This document shows, piece by piece, positions 1 to 10,532 of a stretch of 64,000 bases of DNA. Both the position numbers and the translations under genes were made by a program. The stretch's first letter is position 1. Every line of letters starts with the position of its first letter. Source of the DNA: Prochlorococcus sp. AG-676-L21 (GTDB taxonomy: Bacteria > Cyanobacteriota > Cyanobacteriia > PCC-6307 > Cyanobiaceae); assembly GCA_003210915.1 (NCBI GenBank), contig QCUA01000003.1, positions 1 through 64,000 of the forward strand. The letters are read 5' to 3'. The notes beneath the pieces are model-generated. The model did not search any database and had not been told where the DNA came from. It worked only from the letters and a program-made list of their open reading frames with translations.

Positions 1-249
1 AATCACAAAACAAATCTTTATATAAGAAGAGCTTTAAGACATGAGACGACACATCTAGTCCAGTCATGCAATAACAATAAACCCACAGGGATAATAAAAA
101 ATATAGAAGATAAAATTCATTCAGGAAAATTAAAAGCTTTAAATTCCTCAGTACGAATATCTGGAAATTATTATAAAGAGTTAGAGGCTTATTTTCTGGA
201 GGACAAGCCAAGAAAAGTAAAAGAGGTACTGAAAATTTATTGTTTATAA
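1..249 (+). CDS. C-terminal fragment of a protein with an HExxH motif
   Basis: An open frame runs from the window edge to TAA at 247-249, giving the last 82 residues of a protein whose start lies upstream. About 15 residues in it reads RHETTHLVQ, which matches the HExxH zinc-metallopeptidase consensus. The remainder is basic and polar with no membrane segment. HExxH alone is a weak signature, so the peptidase reading is an inference. It ends 13 bases before the stop of the convergent dnaG gene. Confidence 0.6.
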   Translation, partial: NHKTNLYIRRALRHETTHLVQSCNNNKPTGIIKNIEDKIHSGKLKALNSSVRISGNYYKELEAYFLEDKPRKVKEVLKIYCL

Positions 250-262
250 ATTCTTAAAAAAT

Positions 263-2299
263 TTATTGGTTAGAAGAAAAATTTCCACAACGTTGTTTAT
301 CAAGAAAATTGATATGTTGTCTTTCTAGATAATATAATTCTTGAAATTTTATAGCATCAGAGTTTAAATCTTTGAATACATCTTCAATCTCTTTATTAGA
401 ATCTGAAGGTTCTAAGGAAGAATTATCGATTAAAATAGAAATACAGTTTTCCAAAGTTTTAAGTCTTTGAGAACCCCAGGATTCAATAAGATGTCTACAT
501 CTTTTTAATGATTTATATCTTTCAAGAAGAGACAAAGTACCCAGAAGATTATGTTTAGAATTTTTTAAAGTGGTTAAAAATAATTCATCTGGATTAATAA
601 AATTATTAATTTTATTAGAGACTTCTAAATCATTAAGAGCTAAATGATCAGGTAATAATAAAATCAAGTTAATTGAAATAAATTCATTATTTAATTGTTT
701 ATTATTAGGATCTTTCAAATCATCTAAATAATTTGCACTTAAATTATTTACTTCTATTGTTGAAATAGATTCCCAAATAAGACGAATGTATTCAGTATTG
801 AAGATGTTAATTTCTCTTTTAAGTAATTCTTCACGAATAAAAAGTCTATGTTCAGGGCAATGCAAATAGTAATAAATAATCTCTGATTCATTTTTTTCAC
901 GCTGACTAACTTCACTTGGCTGCTCAAATTTTTTTGATCTGCCATGCCAACGAAACCCTTTAACTTGTTTTCTTAAGTCTTCTTCAAATTTAATAGCTAA
1001 TCTCGCTTGCCCCATACTTAATCTTTCAGAGACTTTTTGCAAATAGTGAGTTCTTGTCGCAGATTGAGGAAATTTGCTTAATAACTTAACTAACGAAGAA
1101 ATAACGTTCTGAAAAATATCAGATTTAGATAAGTCTTTATTATCAAAAATCTGATCAATCTCCCAATCAATCCAGAAAGAAGCATTATCTATTAAATTAA
1201 AATAATCTTCTGGTGTATTTCCTTTAAGGTACTCGTCAGGATCTTTAAATGATTTTATTTGCAGGATTTTTAAGTTTATTTGATCGTGAAGAGATAAACT
1301 TTCAACTTCGTTTATAACCCTTTTTGTAGCTAATTTTCCTGCATTATCAGAATCAAAGTTAATTATTATATTTTTACTATCAGTACATCTACAAAGTTGT
1401 GAAATCTGATATTTGTTTAATGCAGTTCCAAGAGAAGCGACAGAATTAGTAATTCCTTTTGAATGAAGTGAAATAACATCGAAATAACCTTCCACCACCA
1501 CTGCCTTGTCTCGTTTTCTAATATTGCTGGATGCTTTATCAAAAGCAAATAACATTTTACCTTTCTCAAAAACTTCAGTTTCGGGAGAATTTAAATATTT
1601 AGGTTCCTGACCATCTAGAGATCTGCCTCCAAAAGCAACTACACGCCCTTGCATATCAAAAATAGGAACTATCAATCTATTTCTAAATCGATCGTAAACC
1701 TTATCAGTATTATCCTTTGAGACAACAAGACCTGCACTTAAAATTAACTTTAAAGGAAATTTCTCAACTTTTGAAAGGTAATTGAATAAATCATTCCATG
1801 AATTAGGAGCATAACCTAATTCAAAATCATTAATATTATTAATATTTAAATTTCGTTGTGAAGTTAAATAATGATGTGCTTCCTTACCCAAGGAATTATT
1901 TAATTTAGACTTAAACCATTCCTTTGTTACTCGAAGAATCTTATATAGTTCCTCTCTCCTAGATAATTGTTTTTTATAAATTTCTTGCTGAGGCCCATCA
2001 ACATTTATTACATTAATATCGTTCTTTTTTGCAAGTGAAAGAACAACATCTGTAAAGTTATTACGTGTAAACTCCATCAAAAATTTAATAGAGTTACCTC
2101 CAGCTCCACAAGAGAAACAATAATAAAATTGTTTTGCAGGAGAAACTGTCATAGACGGCTTACTATCATCATGAAAAGGGCATATACCAACAAATTCTTT
2201 TCCCTTTTTCTTTAGTACGATATGTTCAGATATAACGTCTACAATATCTGCTTTATCTTTAACCTCCTGAATAGTTCTTGGATGTATAGCAGGTCCCAT
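263..2299 (-). CDS. dnaG: DNA primase DnaG
   Basis: DnaG makes the RNA primers for chromosome replication and works with DnaB helicase and the replicative polymerase. The 678-residue protein has the N-terminal CHC2 zinc finger (C40, H43, C61, C64) and the RNA-polymerase core with the YLNSPET motif near 236. The TOPRIM domain carries EGYFD at 270-274 and DSDNAG at 316-321. The long, A+T-rich C-terminal third is divergent and should be the helicase-binding region. Length fits cyanobacterial primases. It faces the EamA permease divergently across about 95 bases. Confidence 0.97.
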   Translation of the reverse strand: MGPAIHPRTIQEVKDKADIVDVISEHIVLKKKGKEFVGICPFHDDSKPSMTVSPAKQFYYCFSCGAGGNSIKFLMEFTRNNFTDVVLSLAKKNDINVINVDGPQQEIYKKQLSRREELYKILRVTKEWFKSKLNNSLGKEAHHYLTSQRNLNINNINDFELGYAPNSWNDLFNYLSKVEKFPLKLILSAGLVVSKDNTDKVYDRFRNRLIVPIFDMQGRVVAFGGRSLDGQEPKYLNSPETEVFEKGKMLFAFDKASSNIRKRDKAVVVEGYFDVISLHSKGITNSVASLGTALNKYQISQLCRCTDSKNIIINFDSDNAGKLATKRVINEVESLSLHDQINLKILQIKSFKDPDEYLKGNTPEDYFNLIDNASFWIDWEIDQIFDNKDLSKSDIFQNVISSLVKLLSKFPQSATRTHYLQKVSERLSMGQARLAIKFEEDLRKQVKGFRWHGRSKKFEQPSEVSQREKNESEIIYYYLHCPEHRLFIREELLKREINIFNTEYIRLIWESISTIEVNNLSANYLDDLKDPNNKQLNNEFISINLILLLPDHLALNDLEVSNKINNFINPDELFLTTLKNSKHNLLGTLSLLERYKSLKRCRHLIESWGSQRLKTLENCISILIDNSSLEPSDSNKEIEDVFKDLNSDAIKFQELYYLERQHINFLDKQRCGNFSSNQ

Positions 2300-2393
2300 T
2301 TATTTTTATAAAAAGAATTCCTAATAATCATTTTGTTATAGGTCAAATTTTTAAAAGAATCTACTTAATTTCACAATAAAACTATTTTTAGTA

Positions 2394-3281
2394 ATGCTTA
2401 TAGAATTTTTAAACCAAAAGAATAATTCATTTAAAAAAGTAAATTTAATATTGGCATCGTTTTTCTTCAGCCTTATGACTGTTTGCGTAAAAAAAATTGA
2501 TAATAGAATACCTATATATGAATTAGTATTTTTTAGATCATTATTAAGCTTGTTAATAACATCATTGATAATAAATAAAAAGAATTTAAATCCCTGGGGA
2601 AAGAACAAACCATTACTAATTTTAAGGGGTATTTTAGGGACGATAGCTTTGGTTTGTATATTTTATGCTATTAAAAATATGCCTTTAAATATTTCTACTG
2701 TTATTCAATATACATACCCTATATTCATATCTATTTTTGCAGGAATTCTAATTAATGAAAAGATTACTAAAAATCTGATTATTGCATCTATAACAGGATG
2801 GTTAGGAATATTAATAATCTTAAATCCCTATCAATTATCGAATTTAAACATTGAGCTAGATAAATTTACTGTATTAATAGCATTTCTTGGTTCTATATCA
2901 ACAGCTCTAGCTTACATAACTGTTAAAAAACTATCATTAACAGAAGATATTTTCATAATAATTAAATACTTTCCTTTAATATCAGTAATAACATTATCAC
3001 CAATTGTATTTTTTAATTGGGTAACGCCCAATATTAATGATTTGATTTGGATAATCGGTATAGGGATGTTTACCCAAGCTGGACAAACATTTTTAACAAT
3101 TGGATTAAAGAAATTACCAACCTCAGAAGCGGCTAGGATAAATTATTTACAAGTAATATTTGGCTCTTTATGGGGAATTCTATTCTTCAATGAACTAATA
3201 AATATAAACTTTATTGTTGGTGCAGTACTTGTTTTATTAGGAACTATTATTTCTACTAGCAAAAAACTAAAAAAGATTTAA
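2394..3281 (+). CDS. EamA/DMT-superfamily permease
   Basis: This is a 295-residue inner-membrane protein built almost entirely of hydrophobic segments, about ten helices in two EamA repeats. The first repeat has the typical FFSLMTVCVKK, FFRSL and YTYPIF elements; the second has AYITVKKL and the WGILFFNE signature near the end. Family members export small metabolites such as amino acids, but the substrate cannot be read from sequence. A short glycine-rich secreted protein follows after 15 bases on the same strand. Confidence 0.85.
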   Translation: MLIEFLNQKNNSFKKVNLILASFFFSLMTVCVKKIDNRIPIYELVFFRSLLSLLITSLIINKKNLNPWGKNKPLLILRGILGTIALVCIFYAIKNMPLNISTVIQYTYPIFISIFAGILINEKITKNLIIASITGWLGILIILNPYQLSNLNIELDKFTVLIAFLGSISTALAYITVKKLSLTEDIFIIIKYFPLISVITLSPIVFFNWVTPNINDLIWIIGIGMFTQAGQTFLTIGLKKLPTSEAARINYLQVIFGSLWGILFFNELININFIVGAVLVLLGTIISTSKKLKKI

Positions 3282-3296
3282 AATAAAAGAAAAAGT

Positions 3297-3656
3297 ATGT
3301 TTGTAATGAAATTTTTCTTATTAGCATTTTTCAGTCTTTATCCATTTCTCCAAGTAAAAGCATCAACGCCTAAATCTGTAACATGCACTAGGACTGAATA
3401 TAGGGAAGAATATATTCCCGGTACAAAATCAAGCCCTGGTTATGTAAGAAATTACGAAATTGATGTGGAAATTCCATGTGGAGGAGAAAAGGCTAAAAAT
3501 ATTGATGACAATGACTGTAGTGAGGGATCAGTAATAGGCGGACTCCTTGGAGCTGGAATAGCTCTCTCTTCATCTAGAGGCAAAGATAGATTTTGGGCTG
3601 TCCCAGCAGGAGGTACGGCAGGTGCTCTTCTTGGATGTCAGGTGGATGGTGGTTAA
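3297..3656 (+). CDS. small secreted protein with a glycine-zipper-like segment
   Basis: A 119-residue protein starts with a signal peptide (hydrophobic stretch followed by QVKAS), so it is probably exported. The mature part has four cysteines and ends in an Ala/Gly-rich stretch (VIGGLLGAGIAL, then GGTAGALLGCQ). That stretch resembles the glycine-zipper motif of outer-membrane lipoprotein families. ATG at 3306 is an alternative start that gives a tighter signal peptide. The stop is immediately followed by the TTG start of ruvA, so the two are probably co-transcribed. The function is unknown. Confidence 0.75.
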   Translation: MFVMKFFLLAFFSLYPFLQVKASTPKSVTCTRTEYREEYIPGTKSSPGYVRNYEIDVEIPCGGEKAKNIDDNDCSEGSVIGGLLGAGIALSSSRGKDRFWAVPAGGTAGALLGCQVDGG

Positions 3657-4325
3657 TTGATTAGTTGGATAAAGGGAGAATTAGTAAGTTCATGGCAAGC
3701 TAATAATAAATTTTATATTTTAGTAAACTGTCAGGGATTAGGTTATGAAATTCAGACCCTAGAATCAGTAATTTTTGATATCGATACAAATAAGATTTCT
3801 GCAAAGGAAATAATCCTCTGGCTAAAACACATAAAAAAAGAAGATTCTGATATGCTCTTTGGTTTTAACTCCAAGGAGCAAAGAGATTTTTTTATTCAAA
3901 TTTTAAATATTAAAGGTATTGGCTCCCAAATCGGGATGTCTTTATTAAATAAATTTTCTTTAAATCAATTAATTACTGCAATATCTAATAATGACAAAAA
4001 ATCGATTAGTTCTGTTCAAGGTATTGGGCAAAAAATGACTGAACGAATAATTCTTGAATTAAAATCTAAAGTAATTACTCTACAAAAAAATAAAGAAAAT
4101 TTAGAAAATAATAATATATTTGAAGATAATAAAAATTTAAATTCAATATTTAAGGATATTGACTTAACACTACAATCTCTAAATTACCCTAAGAAAGAAA
4201 TAAAAAACTTATTCCCAAAACTTATTCACTATATTAAAAATAACAGTATTTCGACTTTAGAAAAAGAATCTATTTCTTTTGAAAACCTATTAAAAGAAGC
4301 TATGAATTATTTAGACCAGAAATAG
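3657..4325 (+). CDS. ruvA: Holliday junction branch-migration protein RuvA
   Basis: RuvA binds four-way DNA junctions and loads the RuvB motor in recombinational repair. The 222-residue protein starts MISWIKGEL, as family members do. It has the N-terminal OB fold, then two helix-hairpin-helix motifs (NIKGIGSQIG near 84-99, VQGIGQKMTER near 119-134), and a divergent lysine-rich linker before the C-terminal RuvB-contact domain. The start is TTG, directly abutting the TAA of the upstream gene, which suggests translational coupling. No ruvB or ruvC is in the window. Confidence 0.95.
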   Translation: MISWIKGELVSSWQANNKFYILVNCQGLGYEIQTLESVIFDIDTNKISAKEIILWLKHIKKEDSDMLFGFNSKEQRDFFIQILNIKGIGSQIGMSLLNKFSLNQLITAISNNDKKSISSVQGIGQKMTERIILELKSKVITLQKNKENLENNNIFEDNKNLNSIFKDIDLTLQSLNYPKKEIKNLFPKLIHYIKNNSISTLEKESISFENLLKEAMNYLDQK

Positions 4326-4376
4326 TAGTAATTTAGACCAATAACGTAGTAAAATATTCAAAGGTAGATAAATTTC

Positions 4377-4646
4377 ATGACACTCGATACAGCTGAAAAA
4401 CAAAAACTAATTGAATCGCATCAAGTACATGCGACAGATACTGGATCTGTCGAGGTACAAGTTGCCATGCTCTCTGAAAGAATTTCAAAATTAAGCGACC
4501 ATCTTCAAGGAAATATTCATGATTATGCATCCAGACAAGGCTTATTAAAAATGATAGGAAAAAGAAAAAGATTATTATCATACATAAAAAATAAGAACCC
4601 CAAAAATTATCAAGATCTTATAAAAAAAATTGGAATCAGAGGATGA
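4377..4646 (+). CDS. rpsO: 30S ribosomal protein S15
   Basis: The 89-residue protein is the standard S15 length and binds the central domain of 16S rRNA early in small-subunit assembly. Diagnostic blocks are [10 protein letters not shown]-like [13 protein letters not shown] near 19-31, the [20 protein letters not shown]-type core, and the basic C-terminus. It lies 51 bases after ruvA and 9 bases before the PAM68-like gene, on the same strand. Confidence 0.97.
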   Translation: MTLDTAEKQKLIESHQVHATDTGSVEVQVAMLSERISKLSDHLQGNIHDYASRQGLLKMIGKRKRLLSYIKNKNPKNYQDLIKKIGIRG

Positions 4647-4655
4647 TTTTTATTA

Positions 4656-5102
4656 ATGAAGAAAAAACAAGGTAAAAAGAAAAATATTACAAAAAAGAAA
4701 AAAATATCCGAGGGAGATGCTTTTAGAAATATAGAAAAAAAAGTTCCAACAGTGACCTCAAGAACCAAACAATCTAGCGGTATACCAAAATATGTAGCTG
4801 ACAGGATGGCTAGGAGAATCTTTTTTACTGCTGGGATACCGACAATTATGGGAATGTCAGTATTTGTTGTAAGTTATATAATTGTCACAAGAAATATTGC
4901 TGAGATACCTCCTTCATCAACAATTGCAATATCAGCATTATTCTTCTTATTAGGACTAGGGGGGCTAAGTTTTGGCATTTTATCTGCTAGTTGGGATAAA
5001 GAACCCGGTAGCTTTTTTGGTATAGAAAATATTCCCTTGAATATAGAAAGAGCCAAGGCTGCTTTTAGGCCAGCATCTCAAAATTTTGAGAAAAAAAAAT
5101 AA
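4656..5102 (+). CDS. PAM68-like (DUF3464) photosystem II assembly protein
   Basis: PAM68-family proteins are thylakoid-membrane factors that help assemble photosystem II (CP47 insertion in plants and cyanobacteria). The 148-residue protein has a lysine-rich N-terminus, the conserved PKYVADRMARR segment at about 44-55, two membrane helices (roughly 55-77 and 85-108), then the conserved SASWDKEPGS and FRPASQ blocks. It follows rpsO closely and its stop lies one base from the stop of convergent dnaE, leaving no room for a conventional terminator. Confidence 0.85.
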   Translation: MKKKQGKKKNITKKKKISEGDAFRNIEKKVPTVTSRTKQSSGIPKYVADRMARRIFFTAGIPTIMGMSVFVVSYIIVTRNIAEIPPSSTIAISALFFLLGLGGLSFGILSASWDKEPGSFFGIENIPLNIERAKAAFRPASQNFEKKK

Positions 5103-5103
5103 C

Positions 5104-8100
5104 TTAGGCAATCAAAGATTTAAGATTTACTTGAAATGATTTATCAGAAAGTAATTTCGATACACCATGAATATCTCCAACGCAAAATTGATCTCCAAAT
5201 TTAACATAGGTTATAGATTCATTATTTTTTACAGCTGCTAATACTGGAATTTTGATTCCACATTTATCTCTATCTGGTTTGAATTTAACTAAGCAATCTC
5301 TTATTGTGTTTTGAATTCTTATATCTGAAGCTTGTGAACTATCAAGGTCAATGACTAGTAATTTTAAGTTATCAATTTCTCTGCAATCATCAATAATTAA
5401 TTGTGTTTTATCACTTTTTTTATCAATAGTTCCCCAAACTAATAGTCTGGTATCAGTAAGCAGAAATTCAGATAATCTACAATATGTTTTTGGAAATACT
5501 ATTGCCTCACAACTTCCAGAAAGATCTTCAAGTTGAACAATAGCCATTCTGTCACCTTTTCTTGTCGTAATTTGCTTTATTTCAGGAATCATACCCACCA
5601 AAGAGACTTTTGTTCTGTCATGGGAGTTTTCTAATTGAGAGATACTTATAGGAGAAACAAGTTTAGCTGGCTTTGCAAGGTGTTTTAGAGGATGATCTGA
5701 TAAATAAAAACCTAAAAGTTGCTTTTCTAACTTAAGTTTTTCAATTAAGGAGTAATCTTCAACTTTAGATCCTATAGATAAAGAAAATTCTTTATTATCA
5801 CTTTTACTAATTGAATCAAATAAATTCCCTTGTCCAGAGATCCGATCACGATTACGTGACGATGCCCATTCCATTACATATTCAAGATCAGAGAATAGTT
5901 GAGCTCTATTATTATTCTCAGAAAATTCATCAAGGGCTCCACAGTGAATTAAAGATTCGATATTTCTTTTATTTAAAATATTAGATGGTAAACGATCACA
6001 TAAATCAGAAAATGATTTAAAGATTCCTAGTTTATTACGATTCTCTATTATATTTCTTATGGCTGAATCTCCTAAATTTTTAATAGCAGATAATCCAAAT
6101 AAAATTTGATCATTTTTAATAGTAAAATCAATCCCCGATAAGTTAATACTTGGTGAAATAACATCGATTCCCATTGAATAACAATTAGAAATATATCGCT
6201 GCATTTTGTCGTTTGAACCAGAATTAACACTTAGAAGAGAAGCCATATAAGCTACTGGATAATGTGCTTTTAAAAAAGCAGTTTGGTAAGTAACTGCACC
6301 ATAAGCGGTGGAATGACTTTTATTAAAACAATACTCAGCGAATAAAACCATTTGATCAAAAAGATCATTAGCTATTTTTTTATCAACCCCTTTTTTACAG
6401 GATCCCTCAATGAAAATATTACGATGTTTTACCATCTCCGAAACTTTCTTCTTTCCCATTGCTCTACGTAATAAATCGGCATCTCCAAGAGAATATCCTG
6501 CCAAATCTTGAGCAATTTTCATGATTTGCTCTTGATAAACCATTATTCCATAGGTTTCAGTGAGAATAGATTCAATAAAAGGATGAGGAAAATCTATTTT
6601 TTCACTTCCATTTTTTCTATTTATAAACTTTGGTATGAGACCAGCATCAAGTGGACCAGGCCTATATAAAGCCAAAATAGAGGAAATATCTTCAAGAGAA
6701 TTTGGCTTAAAGTCTTTAACAACTTGTTTCATTCCGGATGATTCTAGTTGAAAAATACCTTCTAAGTCTCCTCTTCCAATAAGATCAAAAGTTTTATTAT
6801 CATTTGGAGGTAATTCATCAATATTTACTTTTTGCCCTGAGGAAGTTTCAATTAAAGATATGGTTTTATCTATCATTGTAAGATTTTTAAGGCCTAAAAA
6901 GTCCATTTTTAATAAGCCTAACGATTCAATATCATCCATTGAATATTGAGTAATTATTTGTCCTTCATTGTTCCTTTGAAGTGGTACGAGCATATCTAAA
7001 GGCTCTGATGCTATAACAACTCCTGCTGCGTGAACACCATAGGTTTTATTCGTTCCTTCAATTCTTAATGCTAAATCAACCCATCTTTTTACCTTACTAT
7101 CTTTTAAATATTTATCCCTAAATTCAGGACTAGGAGATTTCTTATCAATCATTTCATTAAGCTTATATGGTTTTCCTCTTACAACTGGTATTAATTTAGC
7201 CAACTTATCCGATTCTCCATAAGGAATATCTAGAACTCTGGCAACGTCCTTTAATACAGCTTTCGATGTCATTTTATTAAAGGTAATTATTTGCGCAACT
7301 TTATCTTCACCATATCTATTAGTTACATAATCAATAACTTCATTTCTCCTATCAATACAAAAATCCGTATCAATATCAGGCATAGATTTTCTTGCTGGAT
7401 TTAAGAATCTCTCAAATAATAATCCATGTTTAACTGGATCAATGTTTGTAATTTGAAGAGCATATGCTACAAGTGAACCTGCAGCAGAACCTCTGCCTGG
7501 GCCAACAGGTATAGAGCTATCTCTAGCAAATTTTATATAATCCCACACAACTAAGAAATAGTCTGGAAAACCCATATCATCTATTATTTTTAATTCTGAA
7601 GTTAACCTTCTCTTATAGATTTCATCGATTTCATCAAGATTATTTTTATTAAGCCTACTTAAAAGACCCTGCTTAGTTATTTTGGTCAAAAATGATAAGG
7701 AGTCAGTTTCTTCTTTTAAAGGGAATTTTGGCATTCTATAGGTACCGAACAACTCAAATTCTTCAATCTTTTGTGAAACCTCAACCGTATTATTTATTGC
7801 TTCTTTAATAGATTCTTTATCAATATGATCGTTAAAAAGTCTAAGCATTTCATCTTCACTTTTAATATATTCTGTTCCGGTATATCTCAATCTCTTTTCG
7901 TCACTTATTAATTTTCCCGTAAGAACACAAAGTAAGGCATCATGAGCCTCAACATCCATGTTTGAAATATAATGCGCATCATTTGTAGCAATAACTTTAA
8001 TTTGGTGCTCTTTACCGATTCTTATTAATTCAACATTTACAATTCTGTCTTCGATAGAACCATGATCTTGTATTTCTAAATAAAAATCATCTCCAAATAA

Positions 8101-8601
8101 TTTCTTATACCAAACAGCAGTATTCTCAGCGACATCAATCCTTCCTTTTAAGATTGCTTGAGGAATCTCTCCACCTAAACATGCTGTTGAAATAATAAGT
8201 CCATCACTATATTTTTCTAAAAGAGATTTATCAATACAAGGTCTAGAAAAGATACCTCTACCCCTCATACCATTAAGATGGCTAATTGTCGTTAACTTAA
8301 CAAGATTCTTATAACCTGTATGATTTTTGGCTAGTACTACCAAATGATATCTCTTTTCCTTTTTTGGCTGTGGATCATCAATGGAACCATTGATAATATA
8401 CATTTCATTACCAATGATTGGTTTTATACCCTTATTTTTACATTTTTTTACTAAATCAAGAACTCCATACATTACTCCATGATCAGTCAAGGCAATTGAA
8501 TCCATTCCAAGTTCAACAGCCCTGTCAACAATTTTCGAAACTTGACTTGCTCCATCTAGAAGGCTGTAATCGCTATGATTATGAAGTGGAATAAATCCCA
8601 T
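5104..8601 (-). CDS. dnaE: DNA polymerase III alpha subunit
   Basis: This is the catalytic subunit of the replicative DNA polymerase. The 1165-residue protein opens with the PHP domain (HNHSDYSLLDGASQ) and has the catalytic acidic motif PDIDTDF at 408-414. It continues with the fingers (YGIMVYQEQIMKIAQ), the helix-hairpin-helix region, and an OB-fold near 1000 (VSLVGMI, AIVQLEDLSG). Size and domain order are those of DnaE1. The start ATG is fixed by the conserved MGFIPLHNHS N-terminus. Confidence 0.97.
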   Translation of the reverse strand: MGFIPLHNHSDYSLLDGASQVSKIVDRAVELGMDSIALTDHGVMYGVLDLVKKCKNKGIKPIIGNEMYIINGSIDDPQPKKEKRYHLVVLAKNHTGYKNLVKLTTISHLNGMRGRGIFSRPCIDKSLLEKYSDGLIISTACLGGEIPQAILKGRIDVAENTAVWYKKLFGDDFYLEIQDHGSIEDRIVNVELIRIGKEHQIKVIATNDAHYISNMDVEAHDALLCVLTGKLISDEKRLRYTGTEYIKSEDEMLRLFNDHIDKESIKEAINNTVEVSQKIEEFELFGTYRMPKFPLKEETDSLSFLTKITKQGLLSRLNKNNLDEIDEIYKRRLTSELKIIDDMGFPDYFLVVWDYIKFARDSSIPVGPGRGSAAGSLVAYALQITNIDPVKHGLLFERFLNPARKSMPDIDTDFCIDRRNEVIDYVTNRYGEDKVAQIITFNKMTSKAVLKDVARVLDIPYGESDKLAKLIPVVRGKPYKLNEMIDKKSPSPEFRDKYLKDSKVKRWVDLALRIEGTNKTYGVHAAGVVIASEPLDMLVPLQRNNEGQIITQYSMDDIESLGLLKMDFLGLKNLTMIDKTISLIETSSGQKVNIDELPPNDNKTFDLIGRGDLEGIFQLESSGMKQVVKDFKPNSLEDISSILALYRPGPLDAGLIPKFINRKNGSEKIDFPHPFIESILTETYGIMVYQEQIMKIAQDLAGYSLGDADLLRRAMGKKKVSEMVKHRNIFIEGSCKKGVDKKIANDLFDQMVLFAEYCFNKSHSTAYGAVTYQTAFLKAHYPVAYMASLLSVNSGSNDKMQRYISNCYSMGIDVISPSINLSGIDFTIKNDQILFGLSAIKNLGDSAIRNIIENRNKLGIFKSFSDLCDRLPSNILNKRNIESLIHCGALDEFSENNNRAQLFSDLEYVMEWASSRNRDRISGQGNLFDSISKSDNKEFSLSIGSKVEDYSLIEKLKLEKQLLGFYLSDHPLKHLAKPAKLVSPISISQLENSHDRTKVSLVGMIPEIKQITTRKGDRMAIVQLEDLSGSCEAIVFPKTYCRLSEFLLTDTRLLVWGTIDKKSDKTQLIIDDCREIDNLKLLVIDLDSSQASDIRIQNTIRDCLVKFKPDRDKCGIKIPVLAAVKNNESITYVKFGDQFCVGDIHGVSKLLSDKSFQVNLKSLIA

Positions 8602-8679
8602 GTTTAACCAATTTATATTTACAAGATAGAGAATATTTTCAAAAATTCTATATTTTACTAATACAAATTAATTATTAAT

Positions 8680-10134
8680 TCAAATTTCAATATTAGGTTT
8701 CCTATTCATAACTTCAGCATCCTTTTCAAATATATTTGCAACATTCAATATTTGATGCTCCTTCAAAACGTTTCCTATTAATTGGAGACCAATAGGTAAG
8801 CCCTTTTTATCAAATCCACAAGGGATACTGATAGCTGGGAGTCCAGCAAGATTTGCTGGAACAGTTAAAAGATCAGACAAATACATAGATAAGGGGTCAT
8901 TTACAAAATCACCTTTTAAGAATGCAGTGGTAGGACATGTGGGGGTTAATAAAACATCTACTTCATTAAAAGCTGTATCAAAATCCTTTCTAATTAAAGT
9001 TCTGACTTTCTGAGCTTTCTTGTAATATGCATCACTATATCCTGCAGACAAAGCATAGGTACCAATCAAAATTCTTCTTTGTACTTCATCTCCAAATCCT
9101 TCAGCTCTACTCCTAGATATCATTTCTAATAAATTAGTATCACCTTCTGATCTATATCCATATTTAACGCCATCATATCTAGCTAAATTAGCTGAAGCCT
9201 CACATGGAGCAATAACATAATAAGTAGCAATACCGTCATTAAATCTTGGACACTTTATGTCGTGAATTTCAGCTCCTAAAGATCTGAATCTCTCAATACT
9301 TGATAAAACTGATTCCTTAACTTCAGGATCAAGCCCAGGATGATCAAAACATTCTTCAATAATGCCTATTTTAATACCTTTAATAGATTTATCTAAATCT
9401 GATAAGTAATTAGGGACTGATTTATCAAGACATGTTGAATCTAGATTATCCTTACCAGAAATTGAATAAAGAATCTCAGCAGCATCTGAAACAGTATTTG
9501 TAATTGGACCAATTTGATCTAGAGAACTTGCAAATGCAATTAGTCCCCATCTACTTACTCTTCCGTATGTTGGTTTTAGTCCCACAACTCCACAAAAAGA
9601 TGCTGGCTGCCTTATGGAGCCTCCGGTATCTGATCCAATAGCGGCTAAACATAGACCTGCAGCTACTGAAGCGGCACTCCCACCTGAACTTCCACCAGGT
9701 ACTCTATTTACATCCCAAGGATTTGATGTAGTACCAAATACGGAAGTCTCAGTAGAACTTCCCATCGCAAATTCGTCTAAATTAGTCTTCCCTAAGCAAA
9801 TACCACCTGATGACCATAATTTACCTGACGCAGAAGACTCGTATGGAGAAACAAAGTCTTTAAGCATTTTACTTGAACAAGATGTAACAACTCCTTTAGT
9901 ACAAATATTATCTTTTATCGCAATAGGTATTCCTGCAAGCGGAGGAAGTTTTTGATTATTAGTTATTAATTTATCAATGTTTTCAGATTGAGAATTAGCA
10001 ATGCTTTTTGTTAAGCATGTATAAGCATTTATTTTTGGATTTAATGAATCTATTTTTAAAAAGAATTCATTAATTAATTCCTTAACTGAAGCATTTCCAC
10101 TATTAATTTCTTTTCTAAAAGAATTAAAGTTCAT
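8680..10134 (-). CDS. gatA: Asp-tRNA(Asn)/Glu-tRNA(Gln) amidotransferase subunit A
   Basis: GatA releases ammonia from glutamine for GatB to amidate mischarged Glu-tRNA(Gln), the route cyanobacteria use instead of a glutaminyl-tRNA synthetase. The 484-residue amidase has the Ser-cisSer-Lys triad: K74 in AIKDN, S149 in GGSSGGS and S173 in [11 protein letters not shown]. Spacing matches bacterial GatA. gatB and gatC are not nearby; scattered gat genes are normal in this group. It follows dnaE on the same strand after about 80 bases. Confidence 0.96.
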   Translation of the reverse strand: MNFNSFRKEINSGNASVKELINEFFLKIDSLNPKINAYTCLTKSIANSQSENIDKLITNNQKLPPLAGIPIAIKDNICTKGVVTSCSSKMLKDFVSPYESSASGKLWSSGGICLGKTNLDEFAMGSSTETSVFGTTSNPWDVNRVPGGSSGGSAASVAAGLCLAAIGSDTGGSIRQPASFCGVVGLKPTYGRVSRWGLIAFASSLDQIGPITNTVSDAAEILYSISGKDNLDSTCLDKSVPNYLSDLDKSIKGIKIGIIEECFDHPGLDPEVKESVLSSIERFRSLGAEIHDIKCPRFNDGIATYYVIAPCEASANLARYDGVKYGYRSEGDTNLLEMISRSRAEGFGDEVQRRILIGTYALSAGYSDAYYKKAQKVRTLIRKDFDTAFNEVDVLLTPTCPTTAFLKGDFVNDPLSMYLSDLLTVPANLAGLPAISIPCGFDKKGLPIGLQLIGNVLKEHQILNVANIFEKDAEVMNRKPNIEI

Positions 10135-10165
10135 ATCAAAATCAAAATTTAGTTTAAATTAGTTA

Positions 10166-10411
10166 TCACACAGTTAGAGGTTCTTCTTTATTACATCTAA
10201 CAATATGGTGTTTAATATCTGTTGAACCCTCGTCTGAAAGATCAGAAAGAAATTTTTCTAGATTTTCATTAAGACTACGTTTTGTAAGAAATGGACCATA
10301 CCAATAAATTCCCGAAGGATTTCCTGTCTCAACTTTTGCCCACCAAGCCAAACCAAGTTTGTTACCTAAATTTCTAATCAATATTTTTTGGCCTTCATTT
10401 AAGACCATCAA
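10166..10411 (-). CDS. DUF1816 protein (CpcD-like fold family)
   Basis: An 81-residue protein carries the cyanobacterial DUF1816 signature AWWAKVETGNPSGIYWYGPF near 22-41, where an aromatic patch is followed by YGPF. DUF1816 is related to the CpcD capping-linker domain of phycobilisomes. In an organism lacking normal phycobilisomes the role is unknown. The start could be either of two consecutive ATG codons (10411 or 10408). It sits just upstream of gatA and is probably co-transcribed with it. Confidence 0.8.
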   Translation of the reverse strand: MMVLNEGQKILIRNLGNKLGLAWWAKVETGNPSGIYWYGPFLTKRSLNENLEKFLSDLSDEGSTDIKHHIVRCNKEEPLTV

Positions 10412-10532
10412 TTCTTGTTAAATTCTATACAATTTTTAACTAATTATTCAAGTAATTAATTCGATTTAAATAAATATATTGAAATAACGATAAATATTTA
10501 ATCAAAATAGGAATTTTTACATAATAATTACT

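Noticed and set aside
4375-4581. Minus-strand open frame across rpsO
   Set aside because: It is antisense to S15 and lacks codon or domain support.
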